Below, in pieces: positions 39,298-49,344 of a stretch of DNA of 64,000 nt. This DNA is from Corynebacterium sp. (GTDB lineage: Bacteria; Actinomycetota; Actinomycetes; Mycobacteriales; Mycobacteriaceae): assembly GCF_030530965.1 (NCBI RefSeq), contig NZ_JAUMTY010000003.1:1-64000 (forward strand), written 5' to 3'. A model generated the notes under the pieces. That model did not search any database, was not told where the DNA came from, and saw only the letters and a program-made list of their open reading frames with translations. Numbering within the stretch: position 1 is the stretch's first letter; the number at the start of each line of letters is the position of its first letter. A program made the translations under genes and the position numbers.

Positions 39298-40248
39298 CTA
39301 GCGGCTTTTAATAGCCTCGGTAGCCTGGGGAGCTACATCGAACAGGTCACCGACGATACCGAAGTCGGCGATCTCAAAAATGGCTGCTTCCTCATCCTTG
39401 TTGACCGCAACAATGGTCTTGGATGTCTGCATACCTGCCTTGTGCTGGATAGCGCCCGAAATTCCGAGCGCAACGTAGAGGTCTGGCGACACTGTCTTAC
39501 CCGTTTGTCCCACCTGGAACTTGCCTGGGTAGTAGTCAGAGTCGACGGCGGCACGGGAGGCGCCCACTGCAGCGCCGAGAGCATCGGCCAGGGGCTCGAT
39601 AACGTCGGCGAACCCGTCGGCGGATCCGACGCCGCGACCACCAGAGACCACGATCTTCGCTTCGGTGAGCTCGGGGCGGTCGCCAGCCTCTGCCGGGGAG
39701 AAGGACGTGACCTTCACGGCAACCGGGCCGGGCTCAGGCATCTCGACGGGCTCAATATTTCCTGCGGCCGCCTGGGGCTCGGGATCCACCGAACCGGGAC
39801 GGAGGAGGAAGATCGGAGAGGATCCTCCAACGGAGAGCTCGACGGTGTAATCGCCACCGAAGATAGAGCTGGCTGCGGTGTGGTCGGCATTAATCTCGGT
39901 CACGTCGCAGAGAACACCGGATGCTACGCGAGCACCGACGCGCCCACCGATCTCTTTGCCCGTCGCGGAGGAGGAAATGATGACGGGCACTTCGAGGCCA
40001 GCTGCCAGGGCGGACAAGGCGTCGACAGAAGGCGTGACCAAGTAGTTAGCAGCGTAATCGTTTTCTGCTGCGTAAATGGTTTCCGCACCCGCAGCGGCTA
40101 AGTCGTCCTTCAAGGCTTCTGCTGTGCCCTCAGCACCAACAACAACCGCGCCCACGGAACCAAACACGCGACCAGCGGTAATCAGTTCATTGGTGTTGTT
40201 GGACAAGGCTCCATCAGCATGTTCAACGAGAACTAGTACATCAGTCAT
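39298..40248 (-). CDS. etfA: Electron transfer flavoprotein, alpha subunit
   Basis: Carries the FAD of the ETF dimer that takes electrons from acyl-CoA and other dehydrogenases. 316 residues: MTDVLVLVEHADGAL at the N-terminus, and the FAD-binding C-terminal domain with VVSGGRGVGS, SRAAVDSDYYPGKFQVGQTG, GISGAIQHKAGM and the tail ADFGIVGDLFDV. GAAAGGACTTT precedes the ATG. Second gene of etfBA, 90 bases after etfB. Confidence 0.96.
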   Translation of the reverse strand: MTDVLVLVEHADGALSNNTNELITAGRVFGSVGAVVVGAEGTAEALKDDLAAAGAETIYAAENDYAANYLVTPSVDALSALAAGLEVPVIISSSATGKEIGGRVGARVASGVLCDVTEINADHTAASSIFGGDYTVELSVGGSSPIFLLRPGSVDPEPQAAAGNIEPVEMPEPGPVAVKVTSFSPAEAGDRPELTEAKIVVSGGRGVGSADGFADVIEPLADALGAAVGASRAAVDSDYYPGKFQVGQTGKTVSPDLYVALGISGAIQHKAGMQTSKTIVAVNKDEEAAIFEIADFGIVGDLFDVAPQATEAIKSR

Positions 40249-40338
40249 GGGAAAGTCCTTTCGTTACCGGCCATTACTGACCGGATATTCCTGTTAGTAG
40301 ACAAACAACGATGGTGAGTTATGGTCTCGATGCCACGT

Positions 40339-41127
40339 TTAGATGAGCTTTTCGTTGGCCAAGAATTCCACGAACTTCGTTCCGCCATCGCCTTCGTCGG
40401 TAATGATTTCACCAGCGGACTTTTCCGGCTTGGGTGCGTATCCGGTCACGGACGTCGCAGCATTCTCCAATCCGACGTTGGCAGCGTCGACTCCAATATC
40501 TTCGAGACCGACCTGCTGAATCTTCTTCTTCTTGGCTGCCATGATTCCCTTGAAAGCAGCGAAACGGGGCTCATTGGCCTTCTCAGTTACGGAGATAATG
40601 GCCGGTGTCGGAGCCTCCAGGCTGTAGACGCCCTCTTCACGAGCGCTTTCGCCGGTGACCGTGCCATTTTCGACGGAGAATGAACGCAGACCAGTCACCG
40701 CGGGGATCTGGCGGTATTCCGAGATCAACCCGGGCACAGTTCCCATATTGCCGTCGGTGGACTCGTTGCCGCAGATAATGAGTTCGATGTCGTCAACCAA
40801 GTTGAGGGCCTGCGACAGTGTCCATGCAGTTCCCAGGACATCGGAGCCAGCGAGGGCATCATCACACACGTGGATAGCTTCGTCGCAGCCGAGCGACAGT
40901 GCCTTCCGCAGTGCTTCCTTGGCACTTTCGGGGCCGACGGTCAACGCGGTGACTGTGTAATCCCCTCCTGCTTCCTTGAGCTGAAGGGCTGCTTCCACGG
41001 CGTTTTCATTGATCTCGTCGAGAACCTGATCGGTGCTCTCGCGGTCAACGGTGTAATCGTCCTCGGTGAGCTGCCGCTCGGAGTAGGTGTCCGGTACTTG
41101 CTTAACTAACACGACAATGTTCGACAT
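40339..41127 (-). CDS. etfB: Electron transfer flavoprotein, beta subunit
   Basis: Partner of EtfA. 262 residues starting MSNIVVLVKQVPDTYSERQL; the AMP-binding region and the ETF-beta signature-like segment (RAFKGIMAAKKKKIQQ, here FAAFKGIMAAKKKK) are visible in the C-terminal half. GAGAAAGG lies 7 bases before the ATG. First gene of etfBA; a 28 bp inverted repeat lies upstream. Confidence 0.96.
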   Translation of the reverse strand: MSNIVVLVKQVPDTYSERQLTEDDYTVDRESTDQVLDEINENAVEAALQLKEAGGDYTVTALTVGPESAKEALRKALSLGCDEAIHVCDDALAGSDVLGTAWTLSQALNLVDDIELIICGNESTDGNMGTVPGLISEYRQIPAVTGLRSFSVENGTVTGESAREEGVYSLEAPTPAIISVTEKANEPRFAAFKGIMAAKKKKIQQVGLEDIGVDAANVGLENAATSVTGYAPKPEKSAGEIITDEGDGGTKFVEFLANEKLI

Positions 41128-41230
41128 TCATTCACCTTTCTCATGGTGTCGGGGCGAAAAACCGGAGGCTGCAGCCGTCGCCGGCGTACCTCACATCAAT
41201 ATCTCGCTCGTTTTGAAGACCACTTTAACG

Positions 41231-41258
41231 CACTTTTGTGGCCTAGCACACAAAAGTG
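41231..41258. promoter_or_regulatory. Perfect inverted repeat upstream of etfB, candidate operator
   Basis: CACTTTTGTG (41231-41240) and CACAAAAGTG (41249-41258) are perfectly complementary with an 8-base spacer. It sits ~105 bp before etfB in a 261 bp gap, with TTGAAC-like sequence beside it on the minus strand, as expected for a dimeric repressor site over a promoter. The regulator is not identifiable. Confidence 0.6.
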
Positions 41259-41388
41259 TGTTCAAACTCTCTAGACCCGTGACCAATGCCCCCGTTTGTG
41301 TGGGCCACAGCGCCGACATCATTCCCGCGATCCGATCTGCTTCCCGCGGTCTCACCGGGATTACTGGCGTTGTTGTCAATGGACTTTA

Positions 41389-42984
41389 TTAATGGACTTC
41401 TCGCGGACCACAAATGAACGCAACCGACGAATTCTTTCCCTGTCTATCCCCCACCTGCGTGATCACGATCGTGTAACTGCCGTCCGACGACCCATCCGAC
41501 GGTGAGTCCGCGTTCGCCTTTCCTCGAGCCACCCCGTAAGCAGAGGCTTCTTTGTTGCGGTTGTTGCGCTGATTACGCGCCTTCTTCCCCGAATGTTTCC
41601 GCGCGGCAGACATGATTTTTGCCCGAACATGATCGGGGTTCGCTGCCACACCACGGACGAGAATTTCGATCTGCTCAGGAGCACGCTTCGCCATCGTCGA
41701 CGTCAGTTTGGACAGTGGCACAGCATCCAGCACCTCACACGCTAAAACACCTGCTGGCGGTGTATCGCCAGTTAAGAAGGCAATATGGGGATCGATCTGA
41801 CGCATCCCCCACCGGTACGCGGCTTGGCGCACCAATCCCGCCCGAACAATCGCTCCATCCGGATCGACGATGTACCGGTCGGCCAGGCTCTTCTTTCGGC
41901 TTCCGGTGTCGTCGTCTACATCCGATGACGGCGCCGAAGAATCTGCCGTTTGCGGGACTTCTGGATCCGTATCAGTAAACATATCGACGGATCCATCTGC
42001 ACGAATCAGGGTTGCCCGGCGCGTAATCCGTCGCTGCTGATCCGGGCTGTCGTGATCGGTGCTGTTTTGATCGTCCGTCTTGCCATTGCCCGTAAGTAGC
42101 GCACGAATACCCGACGTTGACGCCGCAATTTCGGGCGTCCACAAACATGCCTCTTTCACCGCACCGGCGACGGAGATAATCTCTACTTCCCCATCCCAAC
42201 TGGAGTAATCGATCCCAGGTGCGCACTTCACGACGAGTTCCGGCGAACGATCGGCGTGAGGCCCCGCTTGCTCCCCAGGCCGCAGACCACGCCATATATC
42301 GATCAACCCGGGTAGCGGCGGGATTAAATCCTGAGGCTGAGAAATTCGTCGGCCTTGAGCACGTCGTGCGGGATCGGCAATAACAACCGCCGGAAACGAC
42401 ACTGGGCACAAAGCATCAGCGCGGACAATTAGCGGGCGAATGAACCGCGCCTGGGCTTCGCCACTTATTCCCGAGCCTGCATCCTCTCGCGCCGCTGTCT
42501 CACACACCGCCTTCTCAAGAACCGACATATTGTGCCGGGCCATCGCTACCCTGCCGGGATCGATATCAGACCCGATCGCAGTCAACCCCTCACCAGCAAG
42601 AGCAGCAAGCTCACTACCAATGGAACATGTGACATCATGCACCAGCCCGCCTGCCTGCAACGATGGCGCCAATGCCAGCCGCCTCGCCCTGTACTGGGCA
42701 ATCACCAGGGCGGTTGCCTGCTGAACCGACTCCGCGTCGACAAGCCACTCGTCAACAACATCCTCAGATACTTTGGCGTCCACCGGTCGAGGACCCCGCG
42801 CCGACCGTCGAGCAACCATTAACTCAGCCAACGCGCGACCATATTGCCCATATTTCGAACGCAACAGAGCCCCGTCGGCAAACTCGGTGGCCTTCGAAAA
42901 CTCCAGCGGTTCAGCCTCGGCGCACGCGTCCGGATGGCTGGTTATCCACGCAACGTCGTCTCGCGATAACACCGTTAGGCCCAC
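41389..42984 (-). CDS. Class I SAM-dependent methyltransferase with THUMP-like domain
   Basis: 531 residues. The methyltransferase core is at about 100-260: VHDVTCSIGSELAALAG (SAM loop), GSDIDPGRVAMARHNM (acidic ribose contact) and the VIADPARRAQGRR motif characteristic of the family that carries a C-terminal THUMP-like domain. Two low-complexity stretches (about 315-335 and 360-385) interrupt the second half, and the C-terminal ~50 residues are basic. Substrate is unknown; RNA is likely by analogy with THUMP. It overlaps the Nudix gene end by 10 bases, so the two are co-translated. Confidence 0.85.
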   Translation of the reverse strand: MGLTVLSRDDVAWITSHPDACAEAEPLEFSKATEFADGALLRSKYGQYGRALAELMVARRSARGPRPVDAKVSEDVVDEWLVDAESVQQATALVIAQYRARRLALAPSLQAGGLVHDVTCSIGSELAALAGEGLTAIGSDIDPGRVAMARHNMSVLEKAVCETAAREDAGSGISGEAQARFIRPLIVRADALCPVSFPAVVIADPARRAQGRRISQPQDLIPPLPGLIDIWRGLRPGEQAGPHADRSPELVVKCAPGIDYSSWDGEVEIISVAGAVKEACLWTPEIAASTSGIRALLTGNGKTDDQNSTDHDSPDQQRRITRRATLIRADGSVDMFTDTDPEVPQTADSSAPSSDVDDDTGSRKKSLADRYIVDPDGAIVRAGLVRQAAYRWGMRQIDPHIAFLTGDTPPAGVLACEVLDAVPLSKLTSTMAKRAPEQIEILVRGVAANPDHVRAKIMSAARKHSGKKARNQRNNRNKEASAYGVARGKANADSPSDGSSDGSYTIVITQVGDRQGKNSSVAFICGPREVH

Positions 42985-43799
42985 CCGCGGGCGTAGTACG
43001 TGTCAAAGGAGCGTTCCACAGTGAAATATTCATCCATAAAGGGACGATCCCGAACCGCGCCGGTCACAGGTTCAACGGTCAGATCCGAGGCGTACCCCAG
43101 CACTTCATCAACCGTTCGGAATGTATCCAGCATGCGCAGCTGCACCCACGTCGGCGGGAGGAGACGGATTTTGCGGTAACGCCAGCCATCGAGCAATGTT
43201 GACGGCCTAAACCACCCACTCGACGCGGCCTCTATCGCATCATCGTGCGTATTCTGTCCTTCCGGCTGCGCGGCCACAAAGAAGTGGGTGTCATAGCGTG
43301 CCGTGTCTCCGGGAGGGCTCACCCAGTTTGCCCAGGGGCGGAGCAGGTCAGCGCGGAGATACAGACCGGTGTCGTCCAGGAAATTAGAGAACGCCAACTC
43401 GTGGCTTTCTAGGCGCGAGCGGAAAGGAATGTAGGGGTCGGTATCGCCGACAACATTGCCGTCGTGCAGGCCGGCCAGGAGGGTTCCCGATTCTTCAAAT
43501 GTTTCTCGCACAGCGGCACAGACCAACGCACGGGCATCGTCTCGCGGAACTTTCAAATGACGTGCCCACCAGGATGTATCGTGGCCAACCCACCGAAGCT
43601 CCGGTGAATCCACACCATCACCGTCAACATCCCCGGGAAGATCGCGCTGGTCAACGCCGCCTCCAGGGAAAACGGTCATTTCCGGGTAGTGGACCATGGT
43701 GGAGGCGCGTTCTTGAACGTAAACCTCCATCCCCCACACCGTGTCCCGCAGCAACAGAACGGTAGAGGCACGTCTCTCACCTGTCGGTGTCAGAAACAT
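42975..43799 (-). CDS. Nudix-family hydrolase
   Basis: 274 residues from ATG 43799, preceded by AAAGGGAGG. The Nudix fold is visible as TVLLLRDTVWGMEVYVQER and MTVFPGGGVDQRDLP, with an unusually long insertion (~40 residues) before the helix AAVRETFEESGTLLAG, the REx2EExG core. This split Nudix box occurs in NUDT19/Rv-type acyl-CoA or unspecified diphosphatases. Overlaps the methyltransferase; the pairing seems conserved but its meaning is unknown. Confidence 0.86.
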   Translation of the reverse strand: MFLTPTGERRASTVLLLRDTVWGMEVYVQERASTMVHYPEMTVFPGGGVDQRDLPGDVDGDGVDSPELRWVGHDTSWWARHLKVPRDDARALVCAAVRETFEESGTLLAGLHDGNVVGDTDPYIPFRSRLESHELAFSNFLDDTGLYLRADLLRPWANWVSPPGDTARYDTHFFVAAQPEGQNTHDDAIEAASSGWFRPSTLLDGWRYRKIRLLPPTWVQLRMLDTFRTVDEVLGYASDLTVEPVTGAVRDRPFMDEYFTVERSFDTYYARGWA

Positions 43800-43925
43800 G
43801 ACCCTCCCTTTCTGCCAAGCAGACAACTTGTACACCACACTGCTATCTCACAGGTTCGTCCGTGAGCATCTTCTGCGAGCATCGTTCTCAGTGAGCATCG
43901 TAGATTAGCTCAAACACTACCGGAA

Positions 43926-44834
43926 TTATCGACGATGACGCCGCGAGGATTTCACTCGGTGAGCAAAGAAACGGCCATCGACGGTATCTAACGTAATCGG
44001 CTGATGGAACGTCTTCGTTAAATTCTCTCCGGTGAGGACCTCGTCGATAGGTCCGGCGACAACCTGTTTGCCCTCGTCAAGGAGCATTGCGTGGGTGAAT
44101 CCCTGAGGGATTTCTTCCACGTGGTGAGTAACCATAACGATCACGGGGGCATCAGGGTTATTCGCCAGTGTGGACAGTCGCTCAACAAGGTCCTCACGCC
44201 CGCCGAGGTCAAGACCAGCGCCGGGCTCGTCGAGAAGAAGTAGTTCCGGATCAGTCATTAACGAGCGCGCGATTAAAACCCGTTTGCGCTCTCCCTCCGA
44301 AAGGGTCGACCATGTTCGGTCGGCTAGATGCATCGCGCCGAGATCCTCGAGGATGAGCGTTGCTTGTTCCTTATCGACGTCGTCGTACTGCTCACGCCAC
44401 CGACCGAGAATGTTGTATCCAGCGGAGATCACTAAGTCGAGAACACGCTCTCGACCGGGAATACGCTGGGCCAATGCGGACGACGACATACCGATCATCG
44501 TGCGCACATCCCGCACATCGGTCTTGCCTAAGACCTCGCCCATGATCACGCTGCGGCCCGTCGTCGGATACGTTTCCGCACCCGCAACCTTCATCAGCGT
44601 CGTCTTACCAGCACCATTCGGGCCGATAATGACCCAACGCTGCCCGGGCTTCACCACCCAGTTCATGGGCTGCAACAGCATCGAACCATTCCGAACGACG
44701 CTCACGTCGTCAAGGGAAATAAGAGCGTCGGGGTCAATCGGAAGTGCATCAAGCTCCTCACGAGAGCGAACCGTCGCGTGAGGCTGAGAATCATCGGAAC
44801 CGTGCGTGTGGGAAGAAGTGTCGTGTCGAGTCAC
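43926..44834 (-). CDS. ABC transporter ATP-binding protein (single)
   Basis: 302 residues. Walker A GPNGAGKTTLMKVAGAETY, signature LSEGERKRVLIARSL, Walker B ELLLLDEPGAGLDLGG and the switch His in MVTHHVEEIP are intact. An ~25-residue His/Ser/Asp-rich N-terminus and a basic C-terminus (SSRRHRR) flank the single nucleotide-binding domain. No permease gene is adjacent, so the partner is elsewhere or this ATPase acts outside transport. GTG start, 6 bases after TAAGAT (44841-44846), hence likely leaderless. Divergent from glgE. Confidence 0.9.
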   Translation of the reverse strand: MTRHDTSSHTHGSDDSQPHATVRSREELDALPIDPDALISLDDVSVVRNGSMLLQPMNWVVKPGQRWVIIGPNGAGKTTLMKVAGAETYPTTGRSVIMGEVLGKTDVRDVRTMIGMSSSALAQRIPGRERVLDLVISAGYNILGRWREQYDDVDKEQATLILEDLGAMHLADRTWSTLSEGERKRVLIARSLMTDPELLLLDEPGAGLDLGGREDLVERLSTLANNPDAPVIVMVTHHVEEIPQGFTHAMLLDEGKQVVAGPIDEVLTGENLTKTFHQPITLDTVDGRFFAHRVKSSRRHRR

Positions 44835-44840
44835 ATCACC

Positions 44841-44846
44841 ATCTTA
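44841..44846 (-). promoter_or_regulatory. -10 box of the ABC ATPase gene
   Basis: TAAGAT on the minus strand, 6 bases upstream of the GTG start; no Shine-Dalgarno between. Confidence 0.5.
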
Positions 44847-45015
44847 GGGCTAACCCACGACACGTTCCGTCACTTTGCACAAAGCGTCGTCACTTTCGAC
44901 GGACTGCCGCCGGAAATGATCAGCCCAAAAAGGGGTTCTGTGCTGCGCGATATCTGGGTTGTCCTCTACTCTGTTGGAGAGAACGAGTGCGGAGCACGAC
45001 AAAAAGGAGATACCT

Positions 45016-47064
45016 GTGACCGGACGGCTCGGAACCGTTGGACGACTCGGCATTGACGACGTCCGCCCCCGCGTATCCAGTGGCGAAGTACCCGCCAAGG
45101 CAGTGGTCGGAGAGGTCATCCCCCTCAGCGCCGTTGTGTGGCGCGAGGGGCACGACGCGGTCTCTGCCACAGCCATCGTGAAGGGGCCTACCTCCGCGTC
45201 TGGGCCCTCCGCCGTTCAGCGCATCCCCATGGTGCCGGCGCATGGCGATCCCGACCTGGTCAACGCCATATTCGTGCCCGACTGCCCGGGGACGTGGACT
45301 TTCCGTATCGATGCGTGGTCGGACCCCTACCGCACGTGGCGGCACGCCATCGAGGCCAAGGTTGAAGCTGGTCAAAGCGCCGAGGAGGTCGCGAATGACC
45401 TGGAAATTGGCGCGCGGATTATGGAGAACACCGCCAACAACGTTGCCTCCGTCACCGACCGGCCCCACCTGTTGTCTGTGGCCGCGTCGTTGCGGTCCGA
45501 TCGCGATATTCGTGCGCGCATTGCCCCGGCACTCTCGGCAGAGACAACAAGCATTTTCCGACGGACACCTCTCCGCGAACTGTTGACGCGCGGCCGCACC
45601 TACGAGGTGTACGTGGAACGTCGGCGCGCGCTCGTCGGATCCTGGTACGAGTTCTTCCCGCGCTCCACCGGAGGCGTGGAAAATGGCGAACCGGTGCACG
45701 GAACGTTCGCGACCGCCGCCGAGTCTCTCGACCGGATCGCGAGAATGAACTTTGACGTCGTGTATCTCCCGCCGATCCACCCCATCGGGCATATCAACCG
45801 CAAGGGGAAAAATAACACCCTTGACCCCACGCCGGATGACGTCGGCTCCCCCTGGGCAATCGGATCATCTGAGGGTGGCCATGACGCGGTCCACCCCGAC
45901 CTTGGCACTCTCGACGATTTTGACGCGTTTGTTGCCCGGGCTCGTGAACTCAACCTCGAGGTAGCGCTCGATTTTGCGTTGCAGTGCGCCCCTGACCACC
46001 CGTGGGCTGCGCCTCACCCCGAATGGTTTACCGTTCTTCCCGACGGCACCATTGCCTACGCGGAAAACCCGCCGAAGAAGTACCAAGACATCTACCCCTT
46101 GAATTTCGATAACGATCCCGAAGGATTATTCGCCGAAATTCACCGCGTCCTGGTGTTCTGGATCAAACGCGGAGTCCACATCTTCCGTGTGGATAACCCC
46201 CACACCAAGCCCACCGCGTTTTGGGCGCGGCTGATTTCCACGATCCACCAGACCTACCCCGACATCGTGTTCCTCGCGGAAGCGTTTACCCGTCGGCCCA
46301 TCCTCTATGGCCTGGCAAAAGCTGGTTTTTCGCAGTCGTACACCTATTTCACATGGCAGACGTCGAAAAAAGAACTGGAAGCGTTTGCTGAGGAAATTCG
46401 GGATGCGGCCGATGCCTGCCGGCCAAATCTATTCGTAAATACACCCGACATTCTCCATGCAAGCCTTCAGCACGGCGGAAAGGCGATGTTCGCGATCCGT
46501 GCGGCTCTCGCCACCACTCTGAGCCCATCGTGGGGCATGTACTCCGGTTTCGAGATCTACGAACACGTCGCAGTCAAAGAGGGCAGCGAAGAATACCTCG
46601 ATAGCGAAAAGTACCAGCTCAGGCCGCGTGATTTTGAGGGAGCTCGCCTCCGCGGTGAATCACTGGAACCGTTCGTGACGGTGCTCAACACGATCCGCCG
46701 GGAGCAGCCCGCTCTTCAACAGCTCCGGACACTCAGGCTCGTGCCGTCAGATAACGACAAGATCATGGCGTACACCAAGGTTGATCCGCTCACTGGAAAT
46801 GCGCTGGCCATCGTCGTCAATCTAGATTCTGAGAACGTCCAAGAGACCACAATTCACCTTGACCTAGAGTCGCTTGGGCTGCCCTCGACTGTTGAGGTTC
46901 ACGACCTTATTACTGACCAAACGTGGACGTGGGGTGAGGACAATTATGTTCGCCTCGATCCGACCTTCAACGTGTGTCACATCGTTAAATTGCCCGAAAT
47001 CCCCACTGACTATCGCGACCGCAGCGGCTTTGCTCCTCACCACGAGTATCGCTACACCTGCTAA
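45016..47064 (+). CDS. glgE: Alpha-1,4-glucan:maltose-1-phosphate maltosyltransferase
   Basis: Extends alpha-glucan using maltose 1-phosphate, the actinobacterial trehalose-to-glucan route. 682 residues from GTG 45016, chosen because AAAAAGGAG sits 6 bases upstream. GH13_3 family features: RVDNPHTKPTAFW with the nucleophile Asp, FLAEAFTRRP with the acid Glu, and TPDILHASLQHGG near the active site; N-terminal beta domain and C-terminal maltosyl-binding domain complete the architecture. glgB follows by 54 bases, and the pair is standard. Divergent from the ABC ATPase. Confidence 0.96.
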   Translation: MTGRLGTVGRLGIDDVRPRVSSGEVPAKAVVGEVIPLSAVVWREGHDAVSATAIVKGPTSASGPSAVQRIPMVPAHGDPDLVNAIFVPDCPGTWTFRIDAWSDPYRTWRHAIEAKVEAGQSAEEVANDLEIGARIMENTANNVASVTDRPHLLSVAASLRSDRDIRARIAPALSAETTSIFRRTPLRELLTRGRTYEVYVERRRALVGSWYEFFPRSTGGVENGEPVHGTFATAAESLDRIARMNFDVVYLPPIHPIGHINRKGKNNTLDPTPDDVGSPWAIGSSEGGHDAVHPDLGTLDDFDAFVARARELNLEVALDFALQCAPDHPWAAPHPEWFTVLPDGTIAYAENPPKKYQDIYPLNFDNDPEGLFAEIHRVLVFWIKRGVHIFRVDNPHTKPTAFWARLISTIHQTYPDIVFLAEAFTRRPILYGLAKAGFSQSYTYFTWQTSKKELEAFAEEIRDAADACRPNLFVNTPDILHASLQHGGKAMFAIRAALATTLSPSWGMYSGFEIYEHVAVKEGSEEYLDSEKYQLRPRDFEGARLRGESLEPFVTVLNTIRREQPALQQLRTLRLVPSDNDKIMAYTKVDPLTGNALAIVVNLDSENVQETTIHLDLESLGLPSTVEVHDLITDQTWTWGEDNYVRLDPTFNVCHIVKLPEIPTDYRDRSGFAPHHEYRYTC

Positions 47065-47118
47065 GACCTGCAAAAACGACGGTACCCGTACACGCCGCCC
47101 ACCTCCTGAGGAGAGACC

Positions 47119-49293
47119 ATGCCAACTATCGACCCGAATGACCGCGCACGAATACTTGCAGGTACCCATTACAACCCGCACTCCGTTCTTGGGGCTCACC
47201 CACACGACGACGGAACGACGACGATCACGGCGTTTCGGCCCGGCGCGGAATCAGTCACCGTGGAGACCCCGTCCGAGACTGTCGACGCGGTTAACGACGG
47301 TGATGGCTTCTTTTCCGCGTCCATCCACGGTGGAGTGACTGACCACCGGCTGCACATCACCTATCCCGATGGTGAGACCGTAACGATTGCTAACGGGTAC
47401 ACGTGGCTACCCACACTCGGGGAAATGGATATCCACCTCATCGGCGAGGGACGACACGAGCGCCTGTGGGAAGTGCTGGGTGCTCATGTCCGCCATTACG
47501 ACACCGAGATGGGGAGCGTCGACGGCACATCGTTCGCTGTGTGGGCGCCGAATGCTCAAGGCGTCACCGTGACCGGATCGTTCTGCGCGTGGAATAAGAA
47601 CCAGTTCCCCATGCGCTCGCTGGGGTCGTCGGGAATTTGGGAAGTTTTCGTCCCCAACGTCTCCGCCGGGGCGTACTACAAATTCTGCGTGACCACGCCT
47701 GATGGGAATCGAATCGATAAGGCCGATCCTATGGCGCGCCGGGCTGAGGTGCCGCCGGCTACGGCGTCGATCGTGGCCGATAGTGATTACGCATGGTCCG
47801 ATGACGAGTGGATGGCTGAGAAAACGCGGAAGAATCTCCAGGACTCACCCATTTCTATTTACGAAGTGCACCTGGAGTCCTGGCATAAGGGTCTTTCCTA
47901 CACAGAGCTCGCGGATGAATTGGTGTCCTATGTTTCGGATATGGGATACACGCATGTGGAATTCATGCCGGTCACCGAATATCCGTTCTCGGGGTCGTGG
48001 GGGTACCAAGTCACCTCGTATTACGCCCCCACTTCGCGTTTCGGCACTCCCGACGAGTTCCGCGCCCTTGTCGATGCCTTCCACGAAGCGGGTATCGGCG
48101 TCATCATGGACTGGGTCCCCGGGCACTTCCCCAAGGACGAGTGGGCACTCGCCCGCTTCGACGGCCGCGCCTGCTACGAGCACCCCGATTGGCGACGAGG
48201 GGAACAAAAGGACTGGGGCACCTACGTCTTCGACTTCGGACGAGCGGAAGTACGCAACTTCCTCGTAGCCAACGCGTTGTACTGGGTGGATCAGTTCCAC
48301 ATCGACGGACTGCGTGTCGACGCCGTCGCTTCGATTTTGTACCTGGATTACAGCCGTAAAGAGGGCGAATGGCTCCCCAACCAGTACGGTGGGCGCGAGA
48401 ACCTTGATGCCGTTCAATTCCTGCAGGAGATGAACGCTACCGTCGAGAGGGCCTATCCAGGGACAATGACCGTGGCGGAGGAATCTACCTCGTGGCCAGG
48501 GGTGACGGCCCCCACGTACGACGGCGGCCTGGGATTCACGTTTAAGTGGAACATGGGGTGGATGCACGACACCCTCGAATACATCTCCAACGACCCCATT
48601 TACCGCCCCTGGCACCATGGGGATATCACGTTTTCGCTGGTCTACGCGTGGTCTGAAAAGTTCATTCTCCCCATTAGCCATGATGAAGTGGTTTATGGGA
48701 AGGGGACGCTATGGTCGCGGATGCCGGGCGATACGTGGAATAAGGCAGCAGGGCTGCGTACCTATCTTGCGTTCATGTGGGCGCACCCCGGTAAGCAACT
48801 CTTGTTCCAAGGGCAAGACTTTGGGCAAACCACCGAGTGGAACCACGACGAGTCTCTGCCGTGGGGGCAGCAAGAAGGCTGGGAAGGCGAATACCACGCC
48901 GCCATATCGCGCCTGGTCAAGGACCTTAATGGCCTTTACTCGACTACCCCTGCGCTCTACACACAAGACAACGAACCCAGCGGTTTTTCGTGGATTAACG
49001 CTAGCGACGCCCAACGCGGCGTGCTGAGCTTCATGCGGTACGGATCGAATGGACAGCGAGTCGCGTGCGTATTCAATTTCTCGGGAACCACATATCCCCA
49101 GTACCAATTGGGTCTCACCAATGCTGGACGGTGGACGGAGATTCTCAACACCGACTCGTCCGATTATGAAGGCGCCGGTGGCGGCAACTTGGGGCAGATC
49201 ACGGCGAATAGTGGTGAATACGACGGCTACCCTGCCTCAGCGACTATCTTCGTGCCCGCCATGAGCGCCCTGTTCTTCCGCTTCGACGGGTAG
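47119..49293 (+). CDS. glgB: 1,4-alpha-glucan branching enzyme
   Basis: Adds alpha-1,6 branches to the glucan made by GlgE. 724 residues: two N-terminal CBM48-like domains, then the GH13 barrel with nucleophile Asp in [16 protein letters not shown], acid Glu in [10 protein letters not shown] and the third carboxylate in [12 protein letters not shown]-terminal beta domain ends [16 protein letters not shown] is 6 bases before the ATG. Convergent with the thioredoxin-like gene. Confidence 0.97.
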   Translation: MPTIDPNDRARILAGTHYNPHSVLGAHPHDDGTTTITAFRPGAESVTVETPSETVDAVNDGDGFFSASIHGGVTDHRLHITYPDGETVTIANGYTWLPTLGEMDIHLIGEGRHERLWEVLGAHVRHYDTEMGSVDGTSFAVWAPNAQGVTVTGSFCAWNKNQFPMRSLGSSGIWEVFVPNVSAGAYYKFCVTTPDGNRIDKADPMARRAEVPPATASIVADSDYAWSDDEWMAEKTRKNLQDSPISIYEVHLESWHKGLSYTELADELVSYVSDMGYTHVEFMPVTEYPFSGSWGYQVTSYYAPTSRFGTPDEFRALVDAFHEAGIGVIMDWVPGHFPKDEWALARFDGRACYEHPDWRRGEQKDWGTYVFDFGRAEVRNFLVANALYWVDQFHIDGLRVDAVASILYLDYSRKEGEWLPNQYGGRENLDAVQFLQEMNATVERAYPGTMTVAEESTSWPGVTAPTYDGGLGFTFKWNMGWMHDTLEYISNDPIYRPWHHGDITFSLVYAWSEKFILPISHDEVVYGKGTLWSRMPGDTWNKAAGLRTYLAFMWAHPGKQLLFQGQDFGQTTEWNHDESLPWGQQEGWEGEYHAAISRLVKDLNGLYSTTPALYTQDNEPSGFSWINASDAQRGVLSFMRYGSNGQRVACVFNFSGTTYPQYQLGLTNAGRWTEILNTDSSDYEGAGGGNLGQITANSGEYDGYPASATIFVPAMSALFFRFDG

Positions 49294-49310
49294 CGACGGG
49301 GACGGTGTAG

Positions 49311-49341
49311 CCCGGCTGGCGGGATGGCCAGCCTGGCCGGC
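49311..49341. terminator. Hairpin between convergent glgB and thioredoxin-like gene
   Basis: GGCTGGC (49314-49320) and GCCAGCC (49327-49333) form a tight stem with flanking G/C-rich pairs, next to CTTTAG. Likely a shared terminator, although without a long T-tract. Confidence 0.55.
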
Positions 49342-49344
49342 GCT

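Noticed and set aside
44920..45792. 290-residue minus-strand frame opposite glgE
   Set aside because: Runs through the glgE promoter and coding region; Arg/Gly/Asp-rich shadow.
47845..48681. 278-residue minus-strand frame opposite glgB
   Set aside because: Mirror of the GH13 barrel coding sequence; no independent support.
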